Assembly (NCBI GenBank): GCA_938008005.1
Contig: CALLLZ010000046.1
Span: 1 to 5,875 of the forward strand
Direction: 5' to 3'
Source: an uncultured Marinicella sp.
GTDB taxonomy: Bacteria; Pseudomonadota; Gammaproteobacteria; Xanthomonadales; Marinicellaceae
Length of the DNA stretch: 5,875 nucleotides
Shown piece by piece: positions 1-5,875 of the stretch; position 1 is the stretch's first letter; each line of letters starts with the position of its first letter. Made by a program: the position numbers and the translations under genes. A model generated the notes under the pieces. It was not told the DNA's origin. It saw nothing but the letters and a program-made list of their open reading frames with translations, and ran no database searches.

Positions 1-3
1 AGT

Positions 4-3000
4 TTAATGATAAACATGCCCCCCATTAATCAACCAAGCTTTGTTCACTTTTGGAGTGGCCAATCCCATGCCATTTTTTTCATCCCAAGTGGCTCTGTCT
101 AATAACTTAATACTTTGTTCAGAACCCAAGGCTTTGTTCAGACCTGGTAACTGTTTATCTAATAACTGTTGAGCCGATTCTAGTGCGACTGCAACCTCTG
201 CAATCAACACTTCTGACTGACGATCTTGAGTCAGACTCGGCTTCCCACTATAACCAACTACGTTACCAAATAGATTTCCCAACTGTTCTCGCAGTTTAGA
301 TTCACCGGTAATCATGCCTTTTTTAGTCGCCGTAAATCTGGCGTTTATATCATTGTAAGCTTCCTCAAAACGCTCAGCTTTTTTCTTTAAGTTCGATGAA
401 GGCTCTTCCACTTCTGAAGTTTGAGTTACCACATCTTTAAGCTGACTTAGTTGAAATGTCAGATCATTAATGGCATCGTACAACCGCATAGATAAAGCTT
501 GCTGGGCCTGACGATCCTTAATCGAATGCGTTGACCTGGGATCAGGTACCAGCTCAACAGTCGAATAGTATTTTTTCTTACCTTTGATCATTTCTACCTT
601 ATAAGTGCCCTCAGCTACGCGTGGGCCAAAAAAGCCTTGCACCAAAGATGTAGAAGGTGGAAATTTAGGTGCCTTTAAACGCATTGGCCAATCCACTCGA
701 TTGATACCACGACGTTTACCAGCTGGTAACGTTGTGATGATTTGATCGTTCTCATCCAAAATATTGATTTTCATGTCACCAAACATATGGCGTTTTTTCA
801 AATAATAACTGATTACACCCACTTCAGAAGGATTTGCTCCAATGAAGTCATTACCACCTGAAAAGCTTTGCAGTGCGCCACCTTCTACCATCACAGATGG
901 GCGAGAGGGTAACATCACCACATCTTCAGCTAAACGCTCTTTGGTTAATGCTCGCAGCGGCGAAATGTCATCAATGATATAAACACCACGCCCATGAGTG
1001 GCCAAAATCACATCATGCTCTGTGGGATGTATAACCAAATCATGAACGGCTACCTTAGGTAAATTTTCTTTGAATCGAGCCCAAGAATTACCAGCATCTA
1101 AACTCAGATACAAACCAAATTCAGTGCCCAGGAATAACAAGTCAGGATTAACCAGGTCTTGTTTTAAAACCCAAGCATAACCCAGATCGGTGGCTGCCAG
1201 CGATTGCCAACTTTGACCAAAGTCATCGGTGCGGTAAGTGTAAGTTTTCATATCACCGGTGCGATGTCCATCAAAAGTAACAAATGCTGTACCTTTTTGA
1301 TGTGGACTTGCAGACACCCTTGAGACCCATGTACCCTTGGGCACGCCACGAATGTTTTTACTCACATTCTGCCATGATTCACCACCATTTTGAGTGACAT
1401 GGATGAAACCGTCATCCGAGCCAACCCACAATATTGAGCCATCTAAAGGCGACTCATCCATGCTGTAAATTGTGGCATTATTTTCAGCTGTTGAATTATC
1501 TATGGTTAAACCACCAGTAGTAGACTGACGTTGCCTCTTGGCATCATCAGTGGTTAGATCTGGAGATATGGTCACCCATGATTCACCACGATCGGTAGAT
1601 TTATGTACGTATTGTGAACCGTAGTAAATCGTACCTTTATTGGCTTCACTGACCAATAATGGCGTGTTCCAATTGAATCGCAATTCTTCTTCATTTCCGC
1701 TCGCTACCGGCGGGATGTTCTTTAACTCACCAATGGTGCGGTTTAAACGCAATAACTTTCCACCTTGGTATTCAGAATAGATGATGTCGTGATCCTGTTT
1801 ATCAACAAAAGCCCAAAAACCATCACCCATGCCAATAGAATTCCAATCACCTGGCTTAATACCACCTGGTGCCCTTGAAGGTCCTTCCCATGAACCATTG
1901 TCTTGTAAACCACCATAGACGTGGTACGGCCACTGATCATCGTGTGATACATGGTAAAACTGGCTGACGGGGAGAGTACCCACCATTCGCCAGTTACCAC
2001 CTTTATTGTAACTTATGTATACCCCACCATCGGTGCCAAGCACCAACTGATTGGGGTTTTTATCATTAATCCACAAGGCATGATGATCAGGGTGAATAGG
2101 CACATTAAACCCACCAGAAAACATCGAACTGAATGATTCACCACCATCGACACTGGTGACAGTTATAAAACTGGGTTTGTACACCCGCTCAGGATCGGTG
2201 GGATCAACTTTCAACTCGCCAAAATAAAATGGGCGCATTTGTACCATTGTTGAATCAGATTTTTTTTGCCAGCTCTTACCCATGTCATCAGAGCGATACA
2301 GCGCTGTTTGTTCTGCTTCAACTGTGGCATAAATCGTGGTACTTTGTGAAGCAGCAATGGCCAAAGCAATGCGGCCTTTTTCACTGCTGGGCAAACCATT
2401 GGTCAATTCCTGCCAACTGTCACCACCGTCAATAGAACGATACAGGCCACTGCCTTCACCACCTGAAGTAAAGTAATCTGGGTAACGTCGAAACTCCCAC
2501 ATACCTGCATATACAATATTGGGATTATTTGGATCCACAACCAAATCAGAACAACCTGTTGATGGGTTCACATACAGCACTTTTTCCCATGTTTCACCCT
2601 GATCATTGGTTCGATAGACACCGCGCTCTTCAGCATCATTCCAAAGCGCACCGGTGGCACAAACAAATACTGTGTCACTGGATTGACTGCTGACTTCTAT
2701 GGCTGCTATCCGTTCAGTCTTTTCTAGGCCTAAATGCTTCCACTTTTCACCGGCATCCGTTGATAAGTAAACACCATCTCCTACTGAAACAGTGTTCCTA
2801 ACCCATGATTCTCCAGTTCCGACCCAAACGTTTTTTTGGTTGTTAGGGTCCACCTTAATAGCCCCAATAGATTGGTTATGGTCATCAAAAATAGCTTCAA
2901 ACCCTACACCGCCATCTTTTGATTTCCACAAACCACCACTGGCCGTACCAGCGTAAATAGTCGGTTTATCACCAGATGTGGCATCTAAAGCCGCTATGCG

Positions 3001-3138
3001 CCCACTCATGACCGCTGGACCAATGGATCTGGCTTCTAAACCTCCAAATGTATAGGAGTCAATTTTAATTTCTTTGGCTTCAATAAAAGCGGGCAACAAA
3101 GTGCCCGTAATCAGCCAATAAGCTGTTATCTTTTTCAA
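4..3138 (-). CDS. Exported Asp-box (BNR) tandem beta-propeller protein, VPS10/sortilin-like
   Basis: This gene encodes a 1044-residue secreted or periplasmic protein of the WD40/YVTN/BNR-like family, often labelled 'glycosyl hydrolase' in databases. Residues 1-21 form a Sec signal peptide (KK, then a hydrophobic stretch, cleavage near IEA|KE). About eleven Asp-boxes (S/T-x-D-x-G-x-S/T-W) lie between residues 73 and 686, for example STDAGEKW 126, TNDQGETW 177, SIDGGDSW 235, STDRGESW 514 and SLDAGNSW 679. This spacing fits two consecutive propellers, closed near HGRGVYIIDD (715-724). An Ig-like beta region (about 775-865, with GTYKVEM and DPR) and a helical tail (about 870-1010) follow. The family-typical stretches HPDHHALW (349) and YGGLQDNGSW (408) are present. 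The only two cysteines are C160 and C196. The start is TTG at 3138, chosen because AAGGAG lies six bases upstream and the next Met (44) would remove the signal peptide. The length is normal for the family. It is the second gene of an operon with the LolA-like gene. The fold assignment is strong; the function is unknown, and glycosidase activity is not supported by any motif I can see. Confidence 0.9.
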   Translation of the reverse strand: MKKITAYWLITGTLLPAFIEAKEIKIDSYTFGGLEARSIGPAVMSGRIAALDATSGDKPTIYAGTASGGLWKSKDGGVGFEAIFDDHNQSIGAIKVDPNNQKNVWVGTGESWVRNTVSVGDGVYLSTDAGEKWKHLGLEKTERIAAIEVSSQSSDTVFVCATGALWNDAEERGVYRTNDQGETWEKVLYVNPSTGCSDLVVDPNNPNIVYAGMWEFRRYPDYFTSGGEGSGLYRSIDGGDSWQELTNGLPSSEKGRIALAIAASQSTTIYATVEAEQTALYRSDDMGKSWQKKSDSTMVQMRPFYFGELKVDPTDPERVYKPSFITVTSVDGGESFSSMFSGGFNVPIHPDHHALWINDKNPNQLVLGTDGGVYISYNKGGNWRMVGTLPVSQFYHVSHDDQWPYHVYGGLQDNGSWEGPSRAPGGIKPGDWNSIGMGDGFWAFVDKQDHDIIYSEYQGGKLLRLNRTIGELKNIPPVASGNEEELRFNWNTPLLVSEANKGTIYYGSQYVHKSTDRGESWVTISPDLTTDDAKRQRQSTTGGLTIDNSTAENNATIYSMDESPLDGSILWVGSDDGFIHVTQNGGESWQNVSKNIRGVPKGTWVSRVSASPHQKGTAFVTFDGHRTGDMKTYTYRTDDFGQSWQSLAATDLGYAWVLKQDLVNPDLLFLGTEFGLYLSLDAGNSWARFKENLPKVAVHDLVIHPTEHDVILATHGRGVYIIDDISPLRALTKERLAEDVVMLPSRPSVMVEGGALQSFSGGNDFIGANPSEVGVISYYLKKRHMFGDMKINILDENDQIITTLPAGKRRGINRVDWPMRLKAPKFPPSTSLVQGFFGPRVAEGTYKVEMIKGKKKYYSTVELVPDPRSTHSIKDRQAQQALSMRLYDAINDLTFQLSQLKDVVTQTSEVEEPSSNLKKKAERFEEAYNDINARFTATKKGMITGESKLREQLGNLFGNVVGYSGKPSLTQDRQSEVLIAEVAVALESAQQLLDKQLPGLNKALGSEQSIKLLDRATWDEKNGMGLATPKVNKAWLINGGHVYH
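1081..2922 (-). repeat. Asp-box repeat array within the propeller gene
   Basis: Eleven Asp-box motifs are encoded here, at residues 73, 126, 177, 235, 283, 329, 376, 514, 582, 637 and 679. Those at 73 (SKDGGVGF), 329 (ends in Phe) and 376 (SYNKGGNW) are degenerate. The wide gap between 376 and 514 coincides with the YGGLQDNGSW section and probably marks the join between the two propellers. At DNA level the blades are diverged, sharing only short words such as CCATGATTCACCAC at 1372 and 1576. These are structural protein repeats, not a mobile or tandem DNA repeat. Confidence 0.8.
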
Positions 3139-3144
3139 AGTATA

Positions 3145-3150
3145 CTCCTT
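3145..3150 (-). promoter_or_regulatory. Strong Shine-Dalgarno site for the TTG-started propeller gene
   Basis: Read on the minus strand, the sequence is AAGGAG, six bases before the TTG codon at 3138-3136. It begins directly after the TAA stop (3153-3151) of the LolA-like gene. This site decides the start: no ATG lies nearby and the downstream frame begins immediately with a signal peptide. Its position against the upstream stop suggests that ribosomes finishing the first gene can restart on the second. Confidence 0.8.
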
Positions 3151-3930
3151 TTATTCTGTGGTTTCAGCTGCTTCTTTTTTCTCAGCTACTACAGGCATAT
3201 CGAACAAAGAGTCTTCAACTTCAACGTTGTATTCAAACTTATCAAAAGTCAGATTTTGTGCCACTGAACCATTGATTTTTACCGCCATTGAATGAGCCAC
3301 GGGCACGCCGTCATCCCCAACTTCTTTGTAATCACTGAAATAAGTTTCTGCTTCAACTTCCTGCCCCATGGCAGACATTTTAGCGCGAGTCATGACTTCC
3401 AGTTTATACTCTTCGTCCAAAAAAACAGTAACTAAATCACCATTCTTTTTGGTCACTTTTATTTCTATCACTGGCGTCCCTTCAATTTCGGTTGTGCCTA
3501 TCAGTTCTAAAACGTGGCCTTTAGACTCTGAGTTAATCAATACCCCTTCTATATCAGCTTGGTCTTTCAATTGTTTCAGTTCGTCACCCGCCATCAGCTC
3601 AGCCTCTGTTTTACCCATAAAAGGCATCACTTGCCAACCTTTGTCACCATCATAGGCTTGAATCCCTTTCATGCCCTGTATCTCAAAAGTGGTGTATATT
3701 TTATTAGGCTTTTTGTAAACAAAAGACAATGGCGCTTCCATTGGGCCCATGGTCATTTTACCTGTGGCTTTCATAGACTCCATTTTATTAATAACTTCCA
3801 TACCACCACGAGCTTCTACATACTCAGCTAAAACATCATCTAATTTCATCTCTGCTTGAGCGACAAAAACTGAACCTAACATCGCTGTCATTAAATAAAT
3901 TCTTTTATTCATTAATTTAACCTTCATCAT
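3151..3930 (-). CDS. Exported LolA-like protein (outer-membrane lipoprotein-sorting family)
   Basis: This gene encodes a 259-residue periplasmic protein. The N-terminus is a Sec signal peptide (MNKRIYLMTAM..., cleavage AQA|EM after residue 26). It has no lipobox and no cysteine. The mature part resembles the large 'outer membrane lipoprotein-sorting protein' group with a LolA/LolB-like half-barrel fold: an ARGGMEVI start (40-47), KKPNK (73-77), AYDGDKGWQVMPF (92-104), a KNGDLVTVFLDEEY strand pair (162-175), ETYFSDYKEV (195-204) and DSLFDMP near the end (240-246). A charged tail (EKKEAAETTE) follows the domain. The protein is methionine-rich, with 16 Met in about 233 mature residues. Two adjacent ATGs (3930, 3927) both fit the GGAG site; the second has the better spacing. 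It is probably not canonical LolA, because family members of this type occur in many paralogues of unknown ligand. A lipid or lipoprotein carrier role is inferred from the fold. It heads a two-gene operon with the propeller gene. Confidence 0.8.
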   Translation of the reverse strand: MMKVKLMNKRIYLMTAMLGSVFVAQAEMKLDDVLAEYVEARGGMEVINKMESMKATGKMTMGPMEAPLSFVYKKPNKIYTTFEIQGMKGIQAYDGDKGWQVMPFMGKTEAELMAGDELKQLKDQADIEGVLINSESKGHVLELIGTTEIEGTPVIEIKVTKKNGDLVTVFLDEEYKLEVMTRAKMSAMGQEVEAETYFSDYKEVGDDGVPVAHSMAVKINGSVAQNLTFDKFEYNVEVEDSLFDMPVVAEKKEAAETTE

Positions 3931-4107
3931 TTACACTCCAATTTTCTAATACAATTTGATCAATTATTTTATCCATTATGAAAAAGATCAGAAGTGCTGT
4001 TGGTCATGTTCTACAAAAACCGTATAGCTATATAAAGTGACAACAGCCCTATATGTTTTAACTTCAATTCAACATAAAATAATATTCATCAGACATTGAG
4101 CCAAACC
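3931..4107. promoter_or_regulatory. Divergent intergenic region with probable back-to-back promoters
   Basis: This AT-rich 177-base spacer separates the minus-strand operon from the plus-strand hydrolase gene, so it should hold a promoter for each. Candidates are weak. On the plus strand there is TTGGTC (4000-4005), 17 bases, then TATAGC (4023-4028), with an alternative -10 TATAAA at 4031-4036. On the minus strand the -10-like words are TAAAAT (3971-3966) and CATAAT (3980-3975), without a convincing -35; CCAACA (4003-3998) sits 17 bases from the latter. A perfect 10-base palindrome, TATAGCTATA (4023-4032), overlaps the plus-strand candidates. I see no riboswitch or small gene here. Confidence 0.5.
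3936..3940 (-). promoter_or_regulatory. Ribosome binding site of the LolA-like gene
   Basis: Read on the minus strand, TGGAG lies five bases before the first ATG (3930) and eight before the second (3927), so the site does not firmly choose between them. The choice changes only one residue of the signal peptide. Confidence 0.65.
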
Positions 4108-5436
4108 ATGAAAACATTGATAATATTATCTTTTATCTGTTTTGAAGTATCAGCCAAAATTCCAGAAGCAGTCAAAACCGAAATAGACCTGCGCATTGAA
4201 CACCAACTTAATCCTTCAATAGTTATTGGAATATTTAAAAATGGAAAAGCAGATTTTTATGTAAAAGGTTTTCAGAACAAAGCACTCAACCAAGCGGCAA
4301 CGACCAAAACGGTATATGAAATCGGATCGATCACCAAAACCTTCACCTGCTTACTGCTGGCACAATTAATCAACGACGATAAGTTAAAATTAAACGATCC
4401 TGTTCAGAAGTTTTGGCCCGAAACATTTAAATTAGTCGACAACGATAATCAGGCCATCACGATGATGCAATTGGCAACTCACACATCAGGCATGCCTCGT
4501 TTACCTGCCAACCTTAATCCGTTCTCCAATGACCCTTATGCTAATTATGATCTATCTCAATTGGTTTTTGCTGTCAATCAATTGAACATCAACAAATCTG
4601 GTACTAACTATGCGTATTCAAATTTTGCATTTGGATTATTAGGAGAGACCTTGTCTTTGATAGAAAACACAGCTTACAATGATTTGATTTCTATAAAAAT
4701 CCTACAGCCTTTATACTTGAAACAAACTTATATGCTGTTAGATCAAGTACCTAAGTCTTTATTGGCTCAAGGATACAATGGTAAAAAAGCTGTTGATCCC
4801 TGGCAGTTTAAAGCTTTGGCTGGAGCAGGTTCTATCCGCAGTTCTATAGAAGATTTATTGGCTTATGGTATTGCGCATTTAAACCACTCTAAAAAAAATT
4901 TAAGCACAGCAATGCAATTAGCAACAAACAGTCATTACCAACAAGGAAAGTTGAATGTCGGCTTGGGTTGGCATATCAATCCCGATGGCGTTATCTGGCA
5001 CAATGGTGGCACTGCAGGATTCAGATCAATTATTTTGATTGACCCAGTTCAGCAAAAAGTGGTTGCAGCTATCACCAACACCAGCAACAACATAGAAGAC
5101 ATTGCAACACACCTAATGAACCCATCAAAACCAATGGTTAATCATGAATTTCCTACAGACATAGCTACAGAGCAGCTGGATCAATTTACTGGCACATTCA
5201 ACCACCCAGCCACCAATAAAAACATTACCATCATCAAACAAAAAGACCAACTTTTTTTCACTGCACACCTACAACCTCGCCAAGTTATGACATACATTAA
5301 CAATGACAATTTCAAATTAACAACTTTTAAAGTTAAACTGGAATTCCTGCGAGGTCACAATGATGAAATATCAGCTTTGAATTTAAAAGGTTGGGGTGAC
5401 GCTCAAAGATATCAAAAAATAGCTAACGCTGACTGA
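4108..5436 (+). CDS. Exported serine hydrolase, class C beta-lactamase/S12 peptidase superfamily
   Basis: This gene encodes a 442-residue periplasmic serine hydrolase. The signal peptide is MKTLIILSFICFEVSA, cut before KIPEA. The catalytic motifs are SITK (Ser74, Lys77, counted from the ATG), YSN (Tyr170-Asn172) and HNG (298-300) in the family-typical WHNGGTAGFRS. THTSGMP (124-130) is the usual conserved stretch between the first two. The third motif is HNG, not the KTG of true AmpC enzymes, which points to a DD-peptidase, aminopeptidase or esterase-like member. From about residue 346, after the catalytic domain, a beta-rich C-terminal region (LDQFTGTF onward) resembles the small lipocalin-like or DUF3471-type extension common in this superfamily. 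The ATG at 4108 is preferred: a weak GAG lies seven bases upstream and the signal peptide then starts with MK. A TTG at 4096 would add four residues but lacks a ribosome site. Fold and catalytic class are secure; the substrate is unknown. Confidence 0.93.
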   Translation: MKTLIILSFICFEVSAKIPEAVKTEIDLRIEHQLNPSIVIGIFKNGKADFYVKGFQNKALNQAATTKTVYEIGSITKTFTCLLLAQLINDDKLKLNDPVQKFWPETFKLVDNDNQAITMMQLATHTSGMPRLPANLNPFSNDPYANYDLSQLVFAVNQLNINKSGTNYAYSNFAFGLLGETLSLIENTAYNDLISIKILQPLYLKQTYMLLDQVPKSLLAQGYNGKKAVDPWQFKALAGAGSIRSSIEDLLAYGIAHLNHSKKNLSTAMQLATNSHYQQGKLNVGLGWHINPDGVIWHNGGTAGFRSIILIDPVQQKVVAAITNTSNNIEDIATHLMNPSKPMVNHEFPTDIATEQLDQFTGTFNHPATNKNITIIKQKDQLFFTAHLQPRQVMTYINNDNFKLTTFKVKLEFLRGHNDEISALNLKGWGDAQRYQKIANAD

Positions 5437-5875
5437 ACCAACGTTTCAACTTTCTGATGGGTGCAGTAATCTTCCATGAAGTTGAATTCTCCAATTCCTG
5501 AATGCGATTCAACAAACGGGTTTCATCATAACTAAGTAACTCCATCTGACGATCTAAAACTCGGGCCTTCTTACTCGGATTTAGCCCGAGGGTTTTAAGC
5601 CTCAAAACCTGTGTTTTTAAACGGCTGAGTTCAATAGTTTGGACCGTAATGGTTTTATATAAACGCGCTAAATGTTGATCTCTTCGGCCCAACAAACTCT
5701 TAAGTTGATCGACATCTTCATCTGCTAACTTAAAACCTGGTTCAAACTTATCTGCTAAATGACGTTCAACATAAATAGTTGAATGGGGCTCTATGTCTTG
5801 TTGGCGTTTATGGGTGTAATAATACAGCGCAAACGATTTCCGACTCAAATGCTTTTGCTCTTGCGGAAATTGAAT
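5423..5875 (-). CDS. Partial 2OG-Fe(II) oxygenase C-terminus with coiled coil and STSW tail
   Basis: The reading frame is open to the right edge, so this is the last 150 residues of a longer gene whose 5' part lies outside; it ends at TAG (5425-5423). Numbering from the edge, residues 11-21 (SRKSFALYYYT) and 31-34 (HSTI) match the closing strands of prolyl-4-hydroxylase-like 2OG-Fe(II) oxygenases, where an R-K-S-x-A-x-Y-Y-Y-T segment follows the distal iron-binding His. Arg12 or Lys13 could contact 2-oxoglutarate. The HxD and distal His would lie upstream, unseen. Residues about 51-130 are Leu-, Lys- and Arg-rich and read as coiled coil. The C-terminus STSWKITAPIRKLKRWF resembles the S-x-SW-x-(I/L)T-x-P-(I/L)R motif common beside coiled coils in surface-polysaccharide glycosyltransferases. 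A role in modifying a surface polysaccharide or its precursors is inference. The frame could start at TTG 5848 by length alone, but that would cut a conserved strand. The gene overlaps the hydrolase gene by 14 bases, tail to tail. Confidence 0.7.
   Translation of the reverse strand: MQFPQEQKHLSRKSFALYYYTHKRQQDIEPHSTIYVERHLADKFEPGFKLADEDVDQLKSLLGRRDQHLARLYKTITVQTIELSRLKTQVLRLKTLGLNPSKKARVLDRQMELLSYDETRLLNRIQELENSTSWKITAPIRKLKRWFSQR
5560..5590. repeat. GC-rich inverted repeat inside the oxygenase gene, possible terminator
   Basis: CTCGGGC (5560-5566) pairs perfectly with GCCCGAG (5584-5590) across a 17-base loop. AAAA precedes it, and GG then TTTT follow on the plus strand. On the minus strand the stem is followed directly by TTTT. 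A second copy of CTCGG (5574-5578) in the loop could pair with the same 3' arm. It lies about 125 bases beyond the hydrolase stop, so it could end that transcript, since no terminator fits in the 14-base gene overlap. The long loop and short T-run make this tentative, and the sequence also encodes protein. Confidence 0.35.

Noticed and set aside
1743..2435. Short open frames at 1743-2000 (-), 1951-2136 (+), 2211-2399 (-) and 2229-2435 (+)
   Set aside because: All lie inside the propeller gene in other frames, show no recognisable domain or convincing ribosome site, and compete with a well-supported long gene.
4..3138. Active glycoside hydrolase or sialidase assignment for the propeller protein
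   Set aside because: Asp-boxes are structural and occur in many non-enzymatic propellers. I could not identify the sialidase arginine triad or a GH74-type acid pair with confidence.
3368..3831. Plus-strand open frames at 3368-3655 and 3559-3831
   Set aside because: They are antisense to the LolA-like gene, with low-complexity or meaningless translations.
3956..3963. TTGATCAA as an FNR/CRP-type operator
   Set aside because: The palindrome is too short and lacks the four-base spacer of an FNR site; it fits chance in AT-rich sequence.
4096..4107. TTG at 4096 as start of the serine hydrolase
   Set aside because: No Shine-Dalgarno sequence precedes it, whereas ATG 4108 gives a clean signal peptide starting MK and has a weak GAG upstream.
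4108..4155. Lipoprotein signal in the hydrolase (LSFIC)
   Set aside because: The residue before Cys is Ile, not Gly, Ala or Ser, so the lipobox rule fails, and VSA|KI offers an ordinary cleavage site.
5423..5848. A complete 141-residue gene starting at TTG 5848
   Set aside because: The frame continues open to 5875, and this start would fall next to the conserved RKSFALYYYT strand. I see no ribosome site before it. A truncated larger gene is the better reading.

Overview
The window looks like ordinary chromosomal DNA from a moderately AT-rich Gram-negative bacterium. Three of its four genes encode Sec-exported proteins. One of these has a LolA-like fold, and the gene at the right edge resembles proteobacterial 2-oxoglutarate oxygenases. 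A marine gammaproteobacterium (for example a Marinicella-like lineage) would fit the protein families and composition, but that is a guess. There are no tRNA or rRNA genes, no insertion sequences and no CRISPR array.

Layout: positions 4-3930 hold a two-gene operon on the minus strand. Its first gene (3930-3151) encodes a small periplasmic LolA-like protein. Twelve bases further on, its second gene (3138-4) encodes a 1044-residue exported protein with about eleven Asp-box (BNR) repeats, of the sortilin/VPS10-like tandem beta-propeller type. The propeller gene starts at a TTG codon behind a strong Shine-Dalgarno sequence. A 177-base divergent spacer (3931-4107) probably carries promoters for both directions. 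On the plus strand, 4108-5436 encodes an exported serine hydrolase of the class C beta-lactamase/S12 peptidase superfamily, with SxxK, YxN and HxG motifs and a small C-terminal domain. It ends tail-to-tail, with a 14-base overlap, against a minus-strand gene that runs off the right edge (5875-5423). That gene fragment reads as the end of a 2OG-Fe(II) oxygenase domain followed by a coiled coil and an STSW-type C-terminal motif like those in surface-polysaccharide glycosyltransferases.

The LolA-like protein and the propeller protein are very probably co-expressed and both act outside the cytoplasm, but the sequence does not show their substrate. The serine hydrolase could act on peptidoglycan peptides, beta-lactams or esters in the periplasm. 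The oxygenase fragment is a separate transcription unit. I do not see a clearly new system. The points most worth checking are the oxygenase-coiled-coil fusion, the methionine-rich LolA-like protein and its tight pairing with the propeller protein, and a GC-rich inverted repeat inside the oxygenase gene that may terminate the hydrolase transcript.
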